A stretch of DNA of 64,000 nucleotides, taken from contig CM037593.1 of NCBI GenBank assembly GCA_021018995.1, positions 44,839,810-44,903,809 on the forward strand, read 5' to 3'. This DNA comes from Chloranthus sessilifolius (taxonomy: Eukaryota; Streptophyta; Magnoliopsida; Chloranthales; Chloranthaceae). This document shows positions 36,935 through 47,730 of the stretch, piece by piece. The stretch's first letter is position 1, and every line of letters begins with the position of its first letter. The position numbers were made by a program, and so were the translations under genes. The notes beneath the pieces are model-generated. The model was given only the letters and a program-made list of their open reading frames with translations, was not told the DNA's origin and did no database searches.

Positions 36935-37657
36935 CTGGATGAATAGAAGGAAACCTCCAATCGACACGACGCCCTGCCCTCGACGGTAAAGCTGCTCATT
37001 GAGATGCGCCAATGCTGCCACACCCTATGTGTAGGAAGGGACTCGATCCAAGTCCCCAAGTACCATAAAAAATAACCTGATGACGCATCCTCAAGTCGAA
37101 GAAGAGAAGAGTACTGCACCAAGGAAGTGCATCAAGAATGCTCAGAGCACCCTATTCGCAACCAACCCCGGCTCCACCACGAGCTCCCAACCCGCTACTA
37201 CCGCACAACGCGCCTCATAAGTCGCCTTCGCCTCCGAATGGCGCCTCGGGGGGACGAAGCCACTCGCAAACGTATTGAAATACCAAGTGACTCGAACTAC
37301 ACCTGGCCCCGAGCTGCTCGACCTATACGGCACACCCAAAATATCTTCGCACACCTCCAAGTAATGTCCTGCCATCTGCCCCATAATTGGCTCACCCTCG
37401 AAACGAATACCGGTAATGCGGACCCAGTCCTCTGGATTCGGCAACATCATACCAACTGGAAAGAGGAGCGCCTGGTGCTCCTCCCTCCACCTCTCCAAGA
37501 TTGCCGCGATCAAGCCACGATCAACCTGAAAGGGCTCCAGCTCTAGGATTAGTCCGAAATCGAAAGACACCAACCGCGCCCGTTGAAACTCTGGCAAGGC
37601 ACGGTACCAAGTATGAGGCTCGGTCCATGTCGAGCTGATAGCCACCTGCGGGGGCTC
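36935..37657 (-). pseudogene. antisense gene exon 2: core of the plant mobile domain
   Basis: Acceptor TTCAATAG|GAG, donor ATCCAG|GTGAGT, 723 nt in phase 0. Visible PMD wording: DRGLIAAILERWREEH, FPVGMMLPNPEDW, ITGIRFEGEPIMG, then FLMHFLGAVLF and GVAALAHLNEQLYRRG ... IGGFLLFIQ. Stops: TGA at 37142-37144, and TGA and TAG further on; the TAG stands where SYTWG is normal. The plus ORF 37127-37546 is a shadow. Confidence 0.8.
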
Positions 37658-38455
37658 CTATTGAACGAAATACAAACAATAACAGTAAGACTAAGTAAGA
37701 CTAACACATACCTATGATGAAAGATAAATAAATTTAGAACTAAAAAAATAAGTTAAATATGCCCCAAACATAATAGCAAGTTGCAACAAACACACAGACT
37801 ATGATAAGGGCAACTGAATAGAAACATGACCTATCTCTAGATACTGTCATGATGCATGAGTGAACACACAATCAATCATTAATGCAGGTTTGACATAAAT
37901 TAGAAGGGTTTCCAGAGCCTAATAAGCCTATTTCATAACCTAAGTGGCTAAGAAAATGGAAGAACTCTTGCTCATGAATGCTTACCCGGCCTTGAGCAAA
38001 GAAATCCTCCAGCGGGAAGTGTCTGCGATCTCGATGATCCTCAGCCACACCCTCAGCTCTCTCACCCTCAGCTCTCTCACCCTCGACCCTCTCACCCTCG
38101 TCCTCAGTGACTCCCTGCTCAATCTAGAGCGCCTCCTCCCTGACCCCCGACTAGTCAACCTCTAATACCTCCTCTCTGACCACCTCCCCAACATCCACCT
38201 CCCTGACAACGTCGATCCGAGCCTCGAAAGTCTCACCCATCTCCGCCCCTAACATTCTCTATAACTCAAAAACAGTAATGTCGTGCCTACCACCACCCTT
38301 AAACTCTATCCTAAAATGAGGAGGTCAAAAAACTGAAGAGAATGGAAAGAACAGCGCCTGAAACGGACGATCAGATCACGAAATATCATAAAAACATGAA
38401 AACTAGAGCACAAAGAAGCAAGAAAACAGAGAATCGAAAATGAAAAGTTTTAAAC

Positions 38456-38464
38456 TATTTATAA
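38456..38464 (-). promoter_or_regulatory. TATA box of the antisense gene
   Basis: On the minus strand TTATAAATA lies about 200 nt before the ATG at 38255, leaving a pyrimidine-rich leader of about 170 nt. Position and sequence fit a plant core promoter. Confidence 0.6.
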
Positions 38465-38471
38465 GACCCGC

Positions 38472-38663
38472 CAAAATCGCACGCCCGAATTCAGGCGCTT
38501 AAACCAATCACGCACCACAATCACGGTGCTTAATTATGATTACACGACTAGCCCTAAGCTCGTAAACCAAAATCGCGCGCCCGAATCCAGGCGCTTAAAC
38601 CAATCACGCACTATAATCACGACGCTTAATTAGGATTACACGACTAGCCCTAAGAGCATAAAC
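38472..38663 (-). repeat. two copies of a 96-bp tandem repeat upstream of the antisense gene
   Basis: Copies 38472-38567 and 38568-38663 start CAAAATCGC and contain AGGCGCTTAAACCAATCACG and ACACGACTAGCCCTAAG. They differ at about ten positions. They end 8 bp before the TATA box of the antisense gene, so they look like a duplicated proximal promoter block. Confidence 0.85.
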
Positions 38664-40511
38664 CAATCGTCTCCCACTCAAACTAACCGAACCATCTGAT
38701 TGCGCGTACCCTATTAATCGCGTAATCACCTCAAGCGTCCACACAGTGGCACGCGAATGCCAATGGCCACCCGTACAGCGACCAGCCACAGCCTTAATCA
38801 CGGGCCCAGTATCCTGCATTTAAATCGATCAAACGATCGAAAACTAGCGCTTAAATATCATCTGACGCTCTGAACGCGCATCCACCCTCTAGTGCAATAT
38901 TAATTTACACGCTCGGAGTGAAGCGCACAATTCCTCATAAACACAAAGCAAAAAATACCCAAGACAACGCGTTCACAGGCCTAAAATAAGTAATCTCCGA
39001 CACTAATTATTAGACAAAACTATGCCCTTGTTAAGGCCGATCCAAAGCATTCAGATTTAAAGAAATATGCACTCCGATAACTAAAAGAAAATGTTCCAAA
39101 CTACGACCAAAATCACAAAAAATGCCCCGACACCGTTTACACACCCCAACCAAAACTGACTAAAAGAAAATGCACCAAACCAAAAACAAAACCGAAACAA
39201 ATATCCCCAACATCACCTAAACACTCCAACTAATACCAAGACTAAAGAAAAAAAAAATGCCCCCCATCATCCATTCACTTGAAACTGAACCAAAAAAAAT
39301 TGCTCCAAGAATACCCCAGATCAGAATAAATAAATAAGAGCAAATCAAATCTAGATAAATAAGCATCACACTCAAAACAAATTTAAGCAAGCTACCAAAT
39401 AAACCAAAATTTATTAAATTGCCACAAATGAAAAGAAAAAATATAATCACTTCATAAATGAATAAATAATTATAAAATACACCGAAGGCATACCCTATGA
39501 ATATACAACTCAAAATAAGAAACCAAAAATCCGCACATTCTGGCAGTGCACGAATCCGAATTTATTTGGAAAAATAAAAATCCCATCCTCCTCTCTTCCC
39601 TTAGCATGACAGCAATTCGACCGCTACCTTAAATTACCAATCCCGTCCATTCTCAATAACCCATGCAATAAGCACAACTATTCGGGTCCAACACCCGGGA
39701 TACAAAATAGAGAGAAAGAAAAGACATTAATAAAAAAAAATGCCCTAAACCACAAAGAAAATGCCCCAAAACTTCTAATTCTAAAACTTGAAATGAAATT
39801 CTCAAAACAAGAACCCAAAGCTTTTAGTTCACACTTATATAAACTATGCCCCCTGAATTACCAAATGACAAGTGTCACACCTTTAAACCCTTCCAATCTA
39901 ATTAAATCTAAACCAAACACATACCCCCTGAAAGACCACAATCCATGACAACTCAGATAAACCAACAATCACACAACACTTAACCCCCTAAGGAACATCA
40001 ATCTCCCCAAGTCTAGATAAACCAATAGGATTTAAACATTTAACATCCATCCAGAACCTTTGAAAACTCACACCTTTTAAGTCTCATGTTGAATTAAACA
40101 AAAGACCAAAACTCAAGTTGAATTGAACCTTAAACCAAACAAAACTTTAAACAAAAAAGCCTTTCTAAAATAAGACCCTAACTTGTTTAGGACAAAAAAA
40201 ATGCCCTTAATAAAACAAACGGAAACAAGTAGACCCTCTAAACCAAGCTCAATAGAGCAAATTAACCCCAGGATAAGCCTTGAATAAATTAGAAATGAAT
40301 CTTAAAAAGTAAAACCAAAACTAAGTCAAACAAATCAGATAAATCCAACTAATCCGCTAAAAAACTCAAATGAATAAACAAATAAAAGAAATGCCACTTT
40401 ATTCATAACTCAGAAGTTTTATAAGTATCACCGGTGGCATATCTTCTGAATTTACAACCTAAAATGAAAACCTAAAACTTTAACCTACAACCCAAAACAA
40501 AGATTGGGCTC
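38664..40511. other. element A tail, part 1 (before the insertion of B)
   Basis: A/C-rich, no gene seen. Words such as AAAATGCCCC and AAACCAAAACT recur from about 39040 to 40500. The target duplication of element B is GGCTC at 40507-40511. Confidence 0.6.
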
Positions 40512-42518
40512 TGTTGGTGTGTTTGTCTTCCCTCAAATTAGGGTCTAAATTCGCCAATAAAACTAGGCAGAACACACTCGCACAAACCTACAAGTAATTA
40601 GGGTCTGTTGTAGAAAGTTTTACAAAGATGGTGAGTAAGGGGATGTCCACAGAGAGGTTGGTTTAAAAATATGATAAATCTCCAGATCTGTATGAGATCT
40701 GGCACCCTAACTAATGCTACGTTAGCTAAAAGACAGGGGAGAGGTTTAAAATGGATTGTTACTTAAACTAAGCTAAAATTAAACATAGACTAGCTTGGAT
40801 CGAGTTTGGGAACTTAGATCTTGCAGGGGAAAAGAGTAAAGAAAATAGAAAATGGAGAAGAGTAGCTTGGAGATTGGTCTTCACTGAAATTAGATTTAAT
40901 TAATCATGCTACAGAGGTTCAGAGTACACATTTCCCTCAACTGGCTATAAGCACAGCTGCAGGGTAGAAAGCTCCACTTCAAATCGTAGGATCCACCTGG
41001 TCTTAAGGCTATGATCTATCCACTTTAATGGTCACAGACCATCCTATAGACTTTATCGAATCCATGGATTTGCAGTAGAAGAATCCAATTGGAGCCTGAG
41101 CTTGGACTAATCTTAAGGTTATGATCTGTCCACTTTAATGGTCAAAGACCATCCTAGGGATCTCCTCCAAAGCTAAAGCATCAATTAGAACAATTAAAAC
41201 TACTACAGATGCTATAATTCCCAGGTCACAGACTCAAGGAATCACAGGAGTATCAGATCCAGGGAGATCGGGTGGTATCCAAGAGGCCTACCAGTTAAGT
41301 AGATGAGTTGATCTACAGACTCCTCTACAAAAATTCGATTGATCACCAAATGAAACCAAAGGAAATTTAGATCTAATTAAAGCATTAAAAATAGTATTTA
41401 CATTGCAATCAAAATCACTCTACAATGGAAATACTCTCAGATCTGTAGTCTGTGCAGCTGGGAACCCACAATAGCAATCTTAACCTTACCCAATTACTGA
41501 TCTAACCTCTCTCCTCGCTACTCTAGGGGAATTAGCCAACCATTGTTGGGCTAAAGGAGGGAAAATAGAACTGCTCTGCAAGCGCTAGTCTCCATAATTT
41601 GGCTTAGATCTCTATATATAGCTTTCTCTATTTTTCCCGTCAAAAATCCCTTTTAGAAGGTTCTCAGAGTTTGTTAGAGTTCTGTTAGAGCACGTGGGTC
41701 GGTTAGGATTTCCTAGGGCATCTTCTGGAACCGTTGTGCCGATCACCAAGTGCCTCGGGTTGCGTGCAGCAGGTCACCAAATCATAACATGTGCACAGCT
41801 AAATTTCTGAGAAGTTTTGCACACGGTTTTGATAGGTTAGGAAGCTTTCGACAGGTTCAAATAGAGCTTTTTAGACCTTTTGCTAGGTTCTCAGATCTCT
41901 TTGATAGGTTCCGATCTGCATGCAATTGTCTCTATAGGGTTGCTTTCACTCCTATCGAAAGGCTCAAGCACCCTTCGATAGGTTCTGTTCCAGCGTCTTC
42001 ATCTCGATAGGTTCAGGAAACCATTCGATAGGTTCCCTTTATACCTCAGGCAAGTTTTCGATAGGATGATTTCTTCCTTCTTTTCAGCTGCTCGATAGGT
42101 TCTTGGATCCTATCGAACTCCTCAATTCACACGAATCCATCCTTCTTCTGCCTTCAGATCCTATCAAAACCTTCTCAACTGCACGAATTCCTTCTTTCTT
42201 TGCTTTCAGCTCCTATCGAAGTCTTCAGGTGACCATTCAATAAGATGTTTTCAGCCTGTTTTCACTTCTTTCACCTTGCCCTACTGTAGCCAGGCACTCT
42301 AAGGGTCCAGTGATGTGTTACCCTCTGGTGTGCTGTTGCTGGGTTTGTCCTGTGCTAGGAGATGGCCCCTTTTTGGGAATTCTTGAGTGGTTTTTTGTAT
42401 TAGTGTCCTCTTTTATTGCTGTCTACAAAATGTACTCGACAGAGGCTTATTAGTGTGCTCACAGGTCTATCAATGGTCAGGTTAAAGGGTGAAAAGTGAC
42501 ATTTTTCACCACTTAACA
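40512..42518 (-). repeat. element B 3' LTR (2007 bp)
   Basis: On the plus strand it runs from TGTTGGTGTG to CACTTAACA. The TATA box on the minus strand is CTATATATAG at about 41612-41622. Eight exact copies of CGATAGG or its complement lie at about 41950-42222. Compared with the 5' LTR it lacks a block of about 27 bp near 41608 and a 19-bp duplication. Confidence 0.93.
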
Positions 42519-42530
42519 TACCCCCAAACC
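42519..42530 (-). promoter_or_regulatory. polypurine tract of element B
   Basis: On the minus strand GGTTTGGGGGTA directly precedes the LTR start TGTTAAG. This is the expected priming site for plus-strand synthesis. Confidence 0.8.
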
Positions 42531-44459
42531 TAAGCTTTGCTAGTCCCTGAGCAAAGGAGAATTAAAAGGAAAAAAAAATGCCACTTTCGTAGGGAGCACA
42601 GATGCATTTAACATATGCACCAAGCCTTTTAAACCCCTAGGTGATCCCCAGTGGAGGAGTGAAGTCTCCTGAGGGTTTTCAGTGAAGATACCCACAAACT
42701 TCTCCAATGAGGTTAGTTAATAGTAGTGCAATTTATCAAATAGAGTTTCAGTAAAATAGAATAAATTCACACTGTGTCTTTTCAATTTATTAGAGGAATT
42801 TTTACAGAAAAAGTCAGTTCCAAACTTGAAAGTCTGCTGCAATCTTTCACCATCACTCAGCTCCTATCAAGGCATTGCTCAAAAGAATTAAGGCATGGCT
42901 CACCTTTCACTTGAGAATTCTATTTTGATACTACCCCCACCAAATTTGGATTTCAGACCCAAGTCTCACCGGGGCTGTCACTCTCAATAAAATTAGAAGG
43001 GTGCATCATTTCATACAGCTCAAGAGCAGTTTCAGCCCTCAAATAGGATTGCAAGCATGAGCATAGGCATTGCTTTAGTTTTTGAAATTTTCTAACTCTT
43101 TTCACCATAGATTAAACAGATCCTTATCTCCACATGACAGCTCAATCCATTTCAGATCAGTAAGGTCTTATTATTGGGTTGTAATGTGGCTTAGGGATGA
43201 GGTTTGTAAAAGAAAGAAAAGGGTAGAATGGAATTCAGAATTGAGAAATCAGTAAAGGTAAGGAGGTGATTTGTAACTCAACCTTTTTCATCTCAGCATA
43301 GATCCATCTTCTTTTTGAATTTTTAGAGCCAAAGTGGCCAGCTTTTCTCCTCTTTCAAAATATCCAATGAAGTGACTTCTCTTTCTCATTCTTTTGTTTG
43401 CTTTTCTGTTTTTCTTTTCTTTTTGTATGCTTTTTGCACTTTTTCTCCATTTTTTTTTTATATGGGCTGGAATGCCACAATACCACCAAATGTGCTTCTT
43501 TCTTTTTCAACCAATCATCGAACCTTGCTCCTCTAACCACACTTCTCCTTTTTCCTGATTTCTCAGATCAAGAGTAAACTGAAATAGGTTAGGGCTTTTG
43601 GGTTCAAATTTTCTAATTTTTATCGAAGAAAAGTTGAGATTTTAAAGGCTCAAATGGTGTGTATCAAGGGCAGTTCAAAGGTGGGAAAATTTTAGGCTCA
43701 AACTGTCCAAGGGATGGCCTTACTTCATGTCTTCAATGTCATGAATGTTGTTAAGCTGTTTCAACTTGGAATTGCCTAACTTCTAGTGATTAAAATTAGA
43801 GCCCATCAATCCTTAGAGCAGAAAAAATTGTCAAGACACTCTTCAAAGAAAATTTTTCAGGCTCAAATCTCACTGGGTATGGCCTTCCATCAAATTTTTC
43901 AGGGGTGTATCTTCTCAATCTTCTCTCATTTCAGGTTTACTATACATCAAAATTATCTTTCACAAATTGTTGACATTTACCTCATGAAGTCTGTTGGACT
44001 ACAGCTTATTTCAGTTTCAAACAATTTTTTTTTTTTTATTTCCTCATTTTACAAAAATTCAAGTGAGAATTTACTCTAATTAATTCCAACCACTCCTTTT
44101 TAGCCTAGCTACACTAAAATTAACTAATTTATTGGCATACATGCCATACCCCCAAACCTAAACTAAACAGTGTCCTCATTGTTTACAGCATGGGGGTGTA
44201 GCAGTTTATTAACGGGCAAAAACCAAAGCAAGGAGACAACTAAAAGAAAAAAATAGTTTATTAACAGAGGTTAAATAGAGCATAAATAGAGCATTTTATT
44301 ACAATGGTCAAGCACAAGGATACGAAAAGTAGGCCGGTGGACAAAATATCCTAGGCAAACGAAAAAGCCTCCCCCTGGCTCAGGGATATCCGCAGCCTGC
44401 ATTAGGTGGAAGAGGAACTGTAAGCCAAGAGGGGAGGAAGAAAAGGAAAAAGAACAGGA
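42531..44459 (-). other. untranslated 3' tail of element B
   Basis: No gene seen. The 200 bp next to the tract contain TTTCGTAGGGAGCACA and AAACCCCTAGGTGATCCC, nearly the same as in element C at 19560-19640. The far end (44141-44195) repeats the pattern CCCCCAAACCTAAAC and AGTGTCCTCATTG, also shared with C. ORFs at 43355-43540 and 43786-44079 are low-complexity. Confidence 0.6.
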
Positions 44460-44759
44460 TCAGGGGGCAAGGGGAGGGGTGGCAGAGGAGGATGGTTGCG
44501 GAGAAGCCGGTGGCTCGGTCTTCAACCTCTTCTTCTCCCTTTTGTCTTTTTTCTTTTCCTCCTTAGCGAGGATCGACTGTACCTCCTCATATTCATCCCA
44601 GAGGAATTGCAACGGATCTGGTTCCTTGGACGGTAGTGGCTCCAGCCTGAAGAGGTAGAGTTGAGTAGGAGTGAACGTGGGCTTGTCATCTGCCATGGTT
44701 ATGAGGAGGAGTGCAGAGGGTAGACGGAGAGGAATGGGGCGAAGTCGAGCCATCTGCAT
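44460..44759 (-). CDS. small ORF in the env position of element B (99 aa, unknown)
   Basis: It is open for 99 codons, or 78 from the internal ATG that starts MADDKPTFTPTQLYLF. It has an acidic middle, a Lys/Glu run (KEEKKKDKREKKRLK) and a Pro/Ser-rich end. No signal peptide or membrane segment is apparent, so there is no sign of an envelope protein. It lies about 930 nt after integrase, where Athila elements carry an additional ORF. It may be the remnant of that ORF. Confidence 0.4.
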   Translation of the reverse strand: MQMARLRPIPLRLPSALLLITMADDKPTFTPTQLYLFRLEPLPSKEPDPLQFLWDEYEEVQSILAKEEKKKDKREKKRLKTEPPASPQPSSSATPPLAP

Positions 44760-45690
44760 CTATTTAAGGTGGATGTATGAGGGAATATGAAGTAGTGCAT
44801 TCAATATCGCCGCCGTCGAGGAGAAGGAATGAATGGTTAATTCGACCAATCAGCATGGGGAACGAAATTGTGCATTAACTGGCAGCCTATATTTAGCGTG
44901 GGGAGTTACGCCGTGGGGCAGAAACCCTCGGGGTGTAGAGTTTAAAGACCGTGCTGTGCGCAGTTGTTCATGGTACATGTGGAGTAAAATTTCCGTGCAT
45001 CGCAGGTGTACAACAAGCATGGAAGGAGTGAGGGGGCGATTTCGATAGGATGAGTGTAAAATGTTGATAGGTTAAGGCTTTATATCGAAGTCGCACAAGT
45101 ATGGGGCTGGCAATTGAATGCTCTCGATAGGTTCAACCCATCCTGTCGAAAAGAATAAACATTGCATTCGATAGGCTGGGATGGCCGCTTGCGATAGGTC
45201 GGTATCCTGTCGAACGGAGGGTAGATAAAACATGCACTTCGTTAGGATGCGGATGGGTGGAAACAACCTCTCGATAAGTTGGGTAGTACATTTGTTACTC
45301 TTGTTGAGAGGTTCCAAGCAAAAGTCCAAAACCTATCGCAAAGTTGTTCTCACCTTTCGAGAGGTCTCAACAGCTATCTAAATCCTCACCAATCCTATCG
45401 ACATCAGCAGCGGACCTAGCGAAAAGTCTAAATGACCTATCAAGAGGTTCGATGAGCTCAATAACATGGCCTGTGTGTGCAGAGCATTTAGCCTTAGCAC
45501 CCAGCAACTCATCTGCTGAGCTACCAGTCAGCTAATTGGCCTCTGACCTTGTGCCTATGATTCTTAGACTGCGGGCGATATTGAGACGAAGCTTGATCTT
45601 GACATGGCCATTTTATTGCAAAAAATATTGTGGGAAAGAATCGAGGTATAAATCAAATATAATACATATGATACAAATCGAAGTCAGGTA
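44760..45690 (-). other. element B interval between integrase and small ORF, rich in CGATAGG words
   Basis: Between 45040 and 45440 there are six exact copies of CGATAGG or its complement and several near copies, the same word that fills the LTR. No coding sequence is supported. Confidence 0.6.
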
Positions 45691-46905
45691 TTAACCTGGA
45701 GGATCCTGAAGATCAATGGTCTCTTCAGGCTCACAAATATTGTCAATGCAAAGTTTCAGCCTCTGCCCATTGACCTTAAGGGTTCTGCCATCTGTAGGAT
45801 GCATGACTTCGACAACTCCGGATGGAGAAACATGTACCACTGTGAAAGGTCCATCCCATCTAGACTGCAACTTTCCTGGAAAGAATTTCATTCTGGAATT
45901 GAACAACCATACCTTGTCATTTGGCTTGAAATCTTTGCCTAGCAAATGTCTATCATGGAAGGCTTTGGTCCTCTCCTTGTAACTTCGGGCATTTACATAA
46001 GCTTCTAATCGCAATTCATCCAGCTTGGATAACTGGAGTTTCCTGTGAATACCAGTTGAGTGTAAGTCAGAATTTACTGCTTTAATGGCCCAATATGCTT
46101 TGTGTTGCACTTCAACAAGCAGATGACATGCCTTGCCATATACTAGTCTGAATGGAGACATGCCTATGGGGATTTTATAGGCTGTTCTATAAGCCCATAA
46201 GGCATCCGTCAATTTGCTGGACCAATCCCTTCTGTCAGTTCTCACAGTCTTCTTGAGAATATGTTTGATTTCCCTATTGGAAATCTCTACTTGCCCACTA
46301 GTTTGTGGGTGGTAGGGAGTGGCTACTCTATGGGTAACAGAGTATCTTTCCATCAGTTTGTCAAAATATTTATTATAGAAGTGGCTTCCCCCATCACTAA
46401 TAATAGCTTTAGGAAAGCCAAATCTTGAGAAGATGTTGTCTTTCAGGAATTGAATGACGACTTTGTGATCATTTGTCCTTGTAGCTATGGCCTCTACCCA
46501 TTTGGATACGTAATCCACAGCTACAAGGATGAAATTGTATCCAGCAGAAGGGGGAAAAGGTCCCATAAAGTTGATTCCCCAAATATCAAATAGTTCAACA
46601 AAGAGTATAGGCTGCAAGGGCATAGAGTTTCTCCTTGTAATACTGCCCATTTGCTAGCATCGATGACAAGCTTTACAGTGCTGCCGGACATCTTTGAACA
46701 GGATAGGCCAGTAGAAACCACTTTGAAGAACCTTGGCCGCAGTCTTGTTACCACTGAAGTGGCCCCCGCAAGCCTGTTCATGGCACATGGTTAGGATGTT
46801 TTGAAAATTAGTTTCAGGTACACAATGTCTGATCACCAAGTCTACACAATGCTTAAAAAGGTAAGGATCCTCCCACATGTAATATCGAATCTGTGCAAAG
46901 AACAA
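45691..46905 (-). pseudogene. element B integrase
   Basis: The zinc-binding part is at 46654-46905, with H-x-H ... C-x2-C as MCHEQACGGHFSG and CKACHRC. A single TAG (46651-46653) in place of a glutamine-type codon separates it from the core at 45691-46650, same frame. The core keeps [27 protein letters not shown] and [14 protein letters not shown]. The C terminus has [10 protein letters not shown] and SRWDGPFTV. Apart from that stop it looks complete. Confidence 0.9.
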
Positions 46906-47730
46906 ATTTTTGTCATCCTTGGTTCAATGTGGAGGGATCCTACCCACAGCAAGGTAATTGACAATATTGGCAAACCAGGGCATACTTATCTGTACAGTCA
47001 GAAGCTACTCATCTGGGAAGGAGTCATTGATGGGTAAGCTTTCTGTGTCAGTTGCTGGGATCCTTGACAGATGATCAGCCACCACGTTCTCAACTCCCTT
47101 CTTGTCCTTAATCTCTAAATTAAATCCCTGCAAGAGAAGAATCCATCTGATTAGTCGTGCTTTAGCTTCCTTTTTGGACAAGAGGTATTTCAAAGCTGAG
47201 TGGTCAGTGAACACAATAATTTTTTATTCCAGCACATAAGACCTGAATTTTTCTAAAGCAAAGACAATAGCTAATAGCTCTTTCTCAGTTGTAGTATAAT
47301 TCAATTGAGCATCAACCATTGATTTACTGGCATATGCTACCACAGAAGGTGCCTTATCTTTTCTTTGACCCAACACTGCCCCAATGGTAAAATCTGATGC
47401 ATCACACATCAGCTCAAATGGCAGAGAAAAATCAGGGGATTGCAAGATGGGAGCTATGATCAAACAAGTCTTTAACAGTTCAAAAGCATCTCGACATTCA
47501 TCATTAAAGTCAAAAGGAACATCCTGGCACAACAGGTGACAAAGAGGTTTGGAGATTTTGCTGAAGTCCTTGATGAACCTCCTGTAGAATCCAGCATGAC
47601 CCAGAAATGACCTAACTTGTTTGACAGTTTTCGGAGGGGGCAAATGAGCAATTAAATCGTTCTTAGCTTGATCAACCTCGATTCCTTTGTGAGAGACAAC
47701 ATGTCCTAGAATAGTGCCTTGAGTCACCAT
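46906..47730 (-). pseudogene. element B RNase H and RT-integrase linker
   Basis: RNase H text runs in one frame from about 47730 to 47005: CDASDFTIGAVLGQ, VVAYASKSM, TTTEKELLAIVFALEKFRSY, a TAA at about 47221, then [11 protein letters not shown] and [11 protein letters not shown]. Two further stops lie before the integrase zinc finger. Wording is typical of Athila pol. Confidence 0.85.

Larger units (their letters stand above)
34463..38255 (-). pseudogene. antisense ten-exon gene: plant mobile domain (PMD) plus coiled coils, inside element A
   Basis: On the strand opposite to gag-pol. Exons read on the minus strand: 38255-37986, 37657-36935, 36795-36710, 36660-35969, 35872-35755, 35674-35561, 35455-35390, 35281-35221, 35142-35053 and 34972-34463 (total about 2730 nt, 900 codons). 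Each has a fitting GT donor and AG acceptor. Exon 1 is Glu/Arg-rich; exons 2-4 hold a PMD; from the end of exon 4 to exon 10 the protein is coiled-coil-like, with an Arg/Ser-rich tail. In-frame stops occur in exons 1, 2, 4, 5 and 10, mostly explained by C-to-T or G-to-A changes, and exon 3 needs a one-base frame shift. So it is a decayed gene. PMD proteins are known as host proteins and in transposons; extra ORFs in antisense are known from Tat-lineage elements. The function here is unknown. Confidence 0.75.

Noticed and set aside
37127-37546. 139-codon plus ORF
   Set aside because: Shadow of the PMD exon 2 on the minus strand.
38472-38663. Direct repeats considered as a CRISPR-like array
   Set aside because: Two adjacent 96-bp copies without spacers in a plant retroelement; a tandem duplication explains them.
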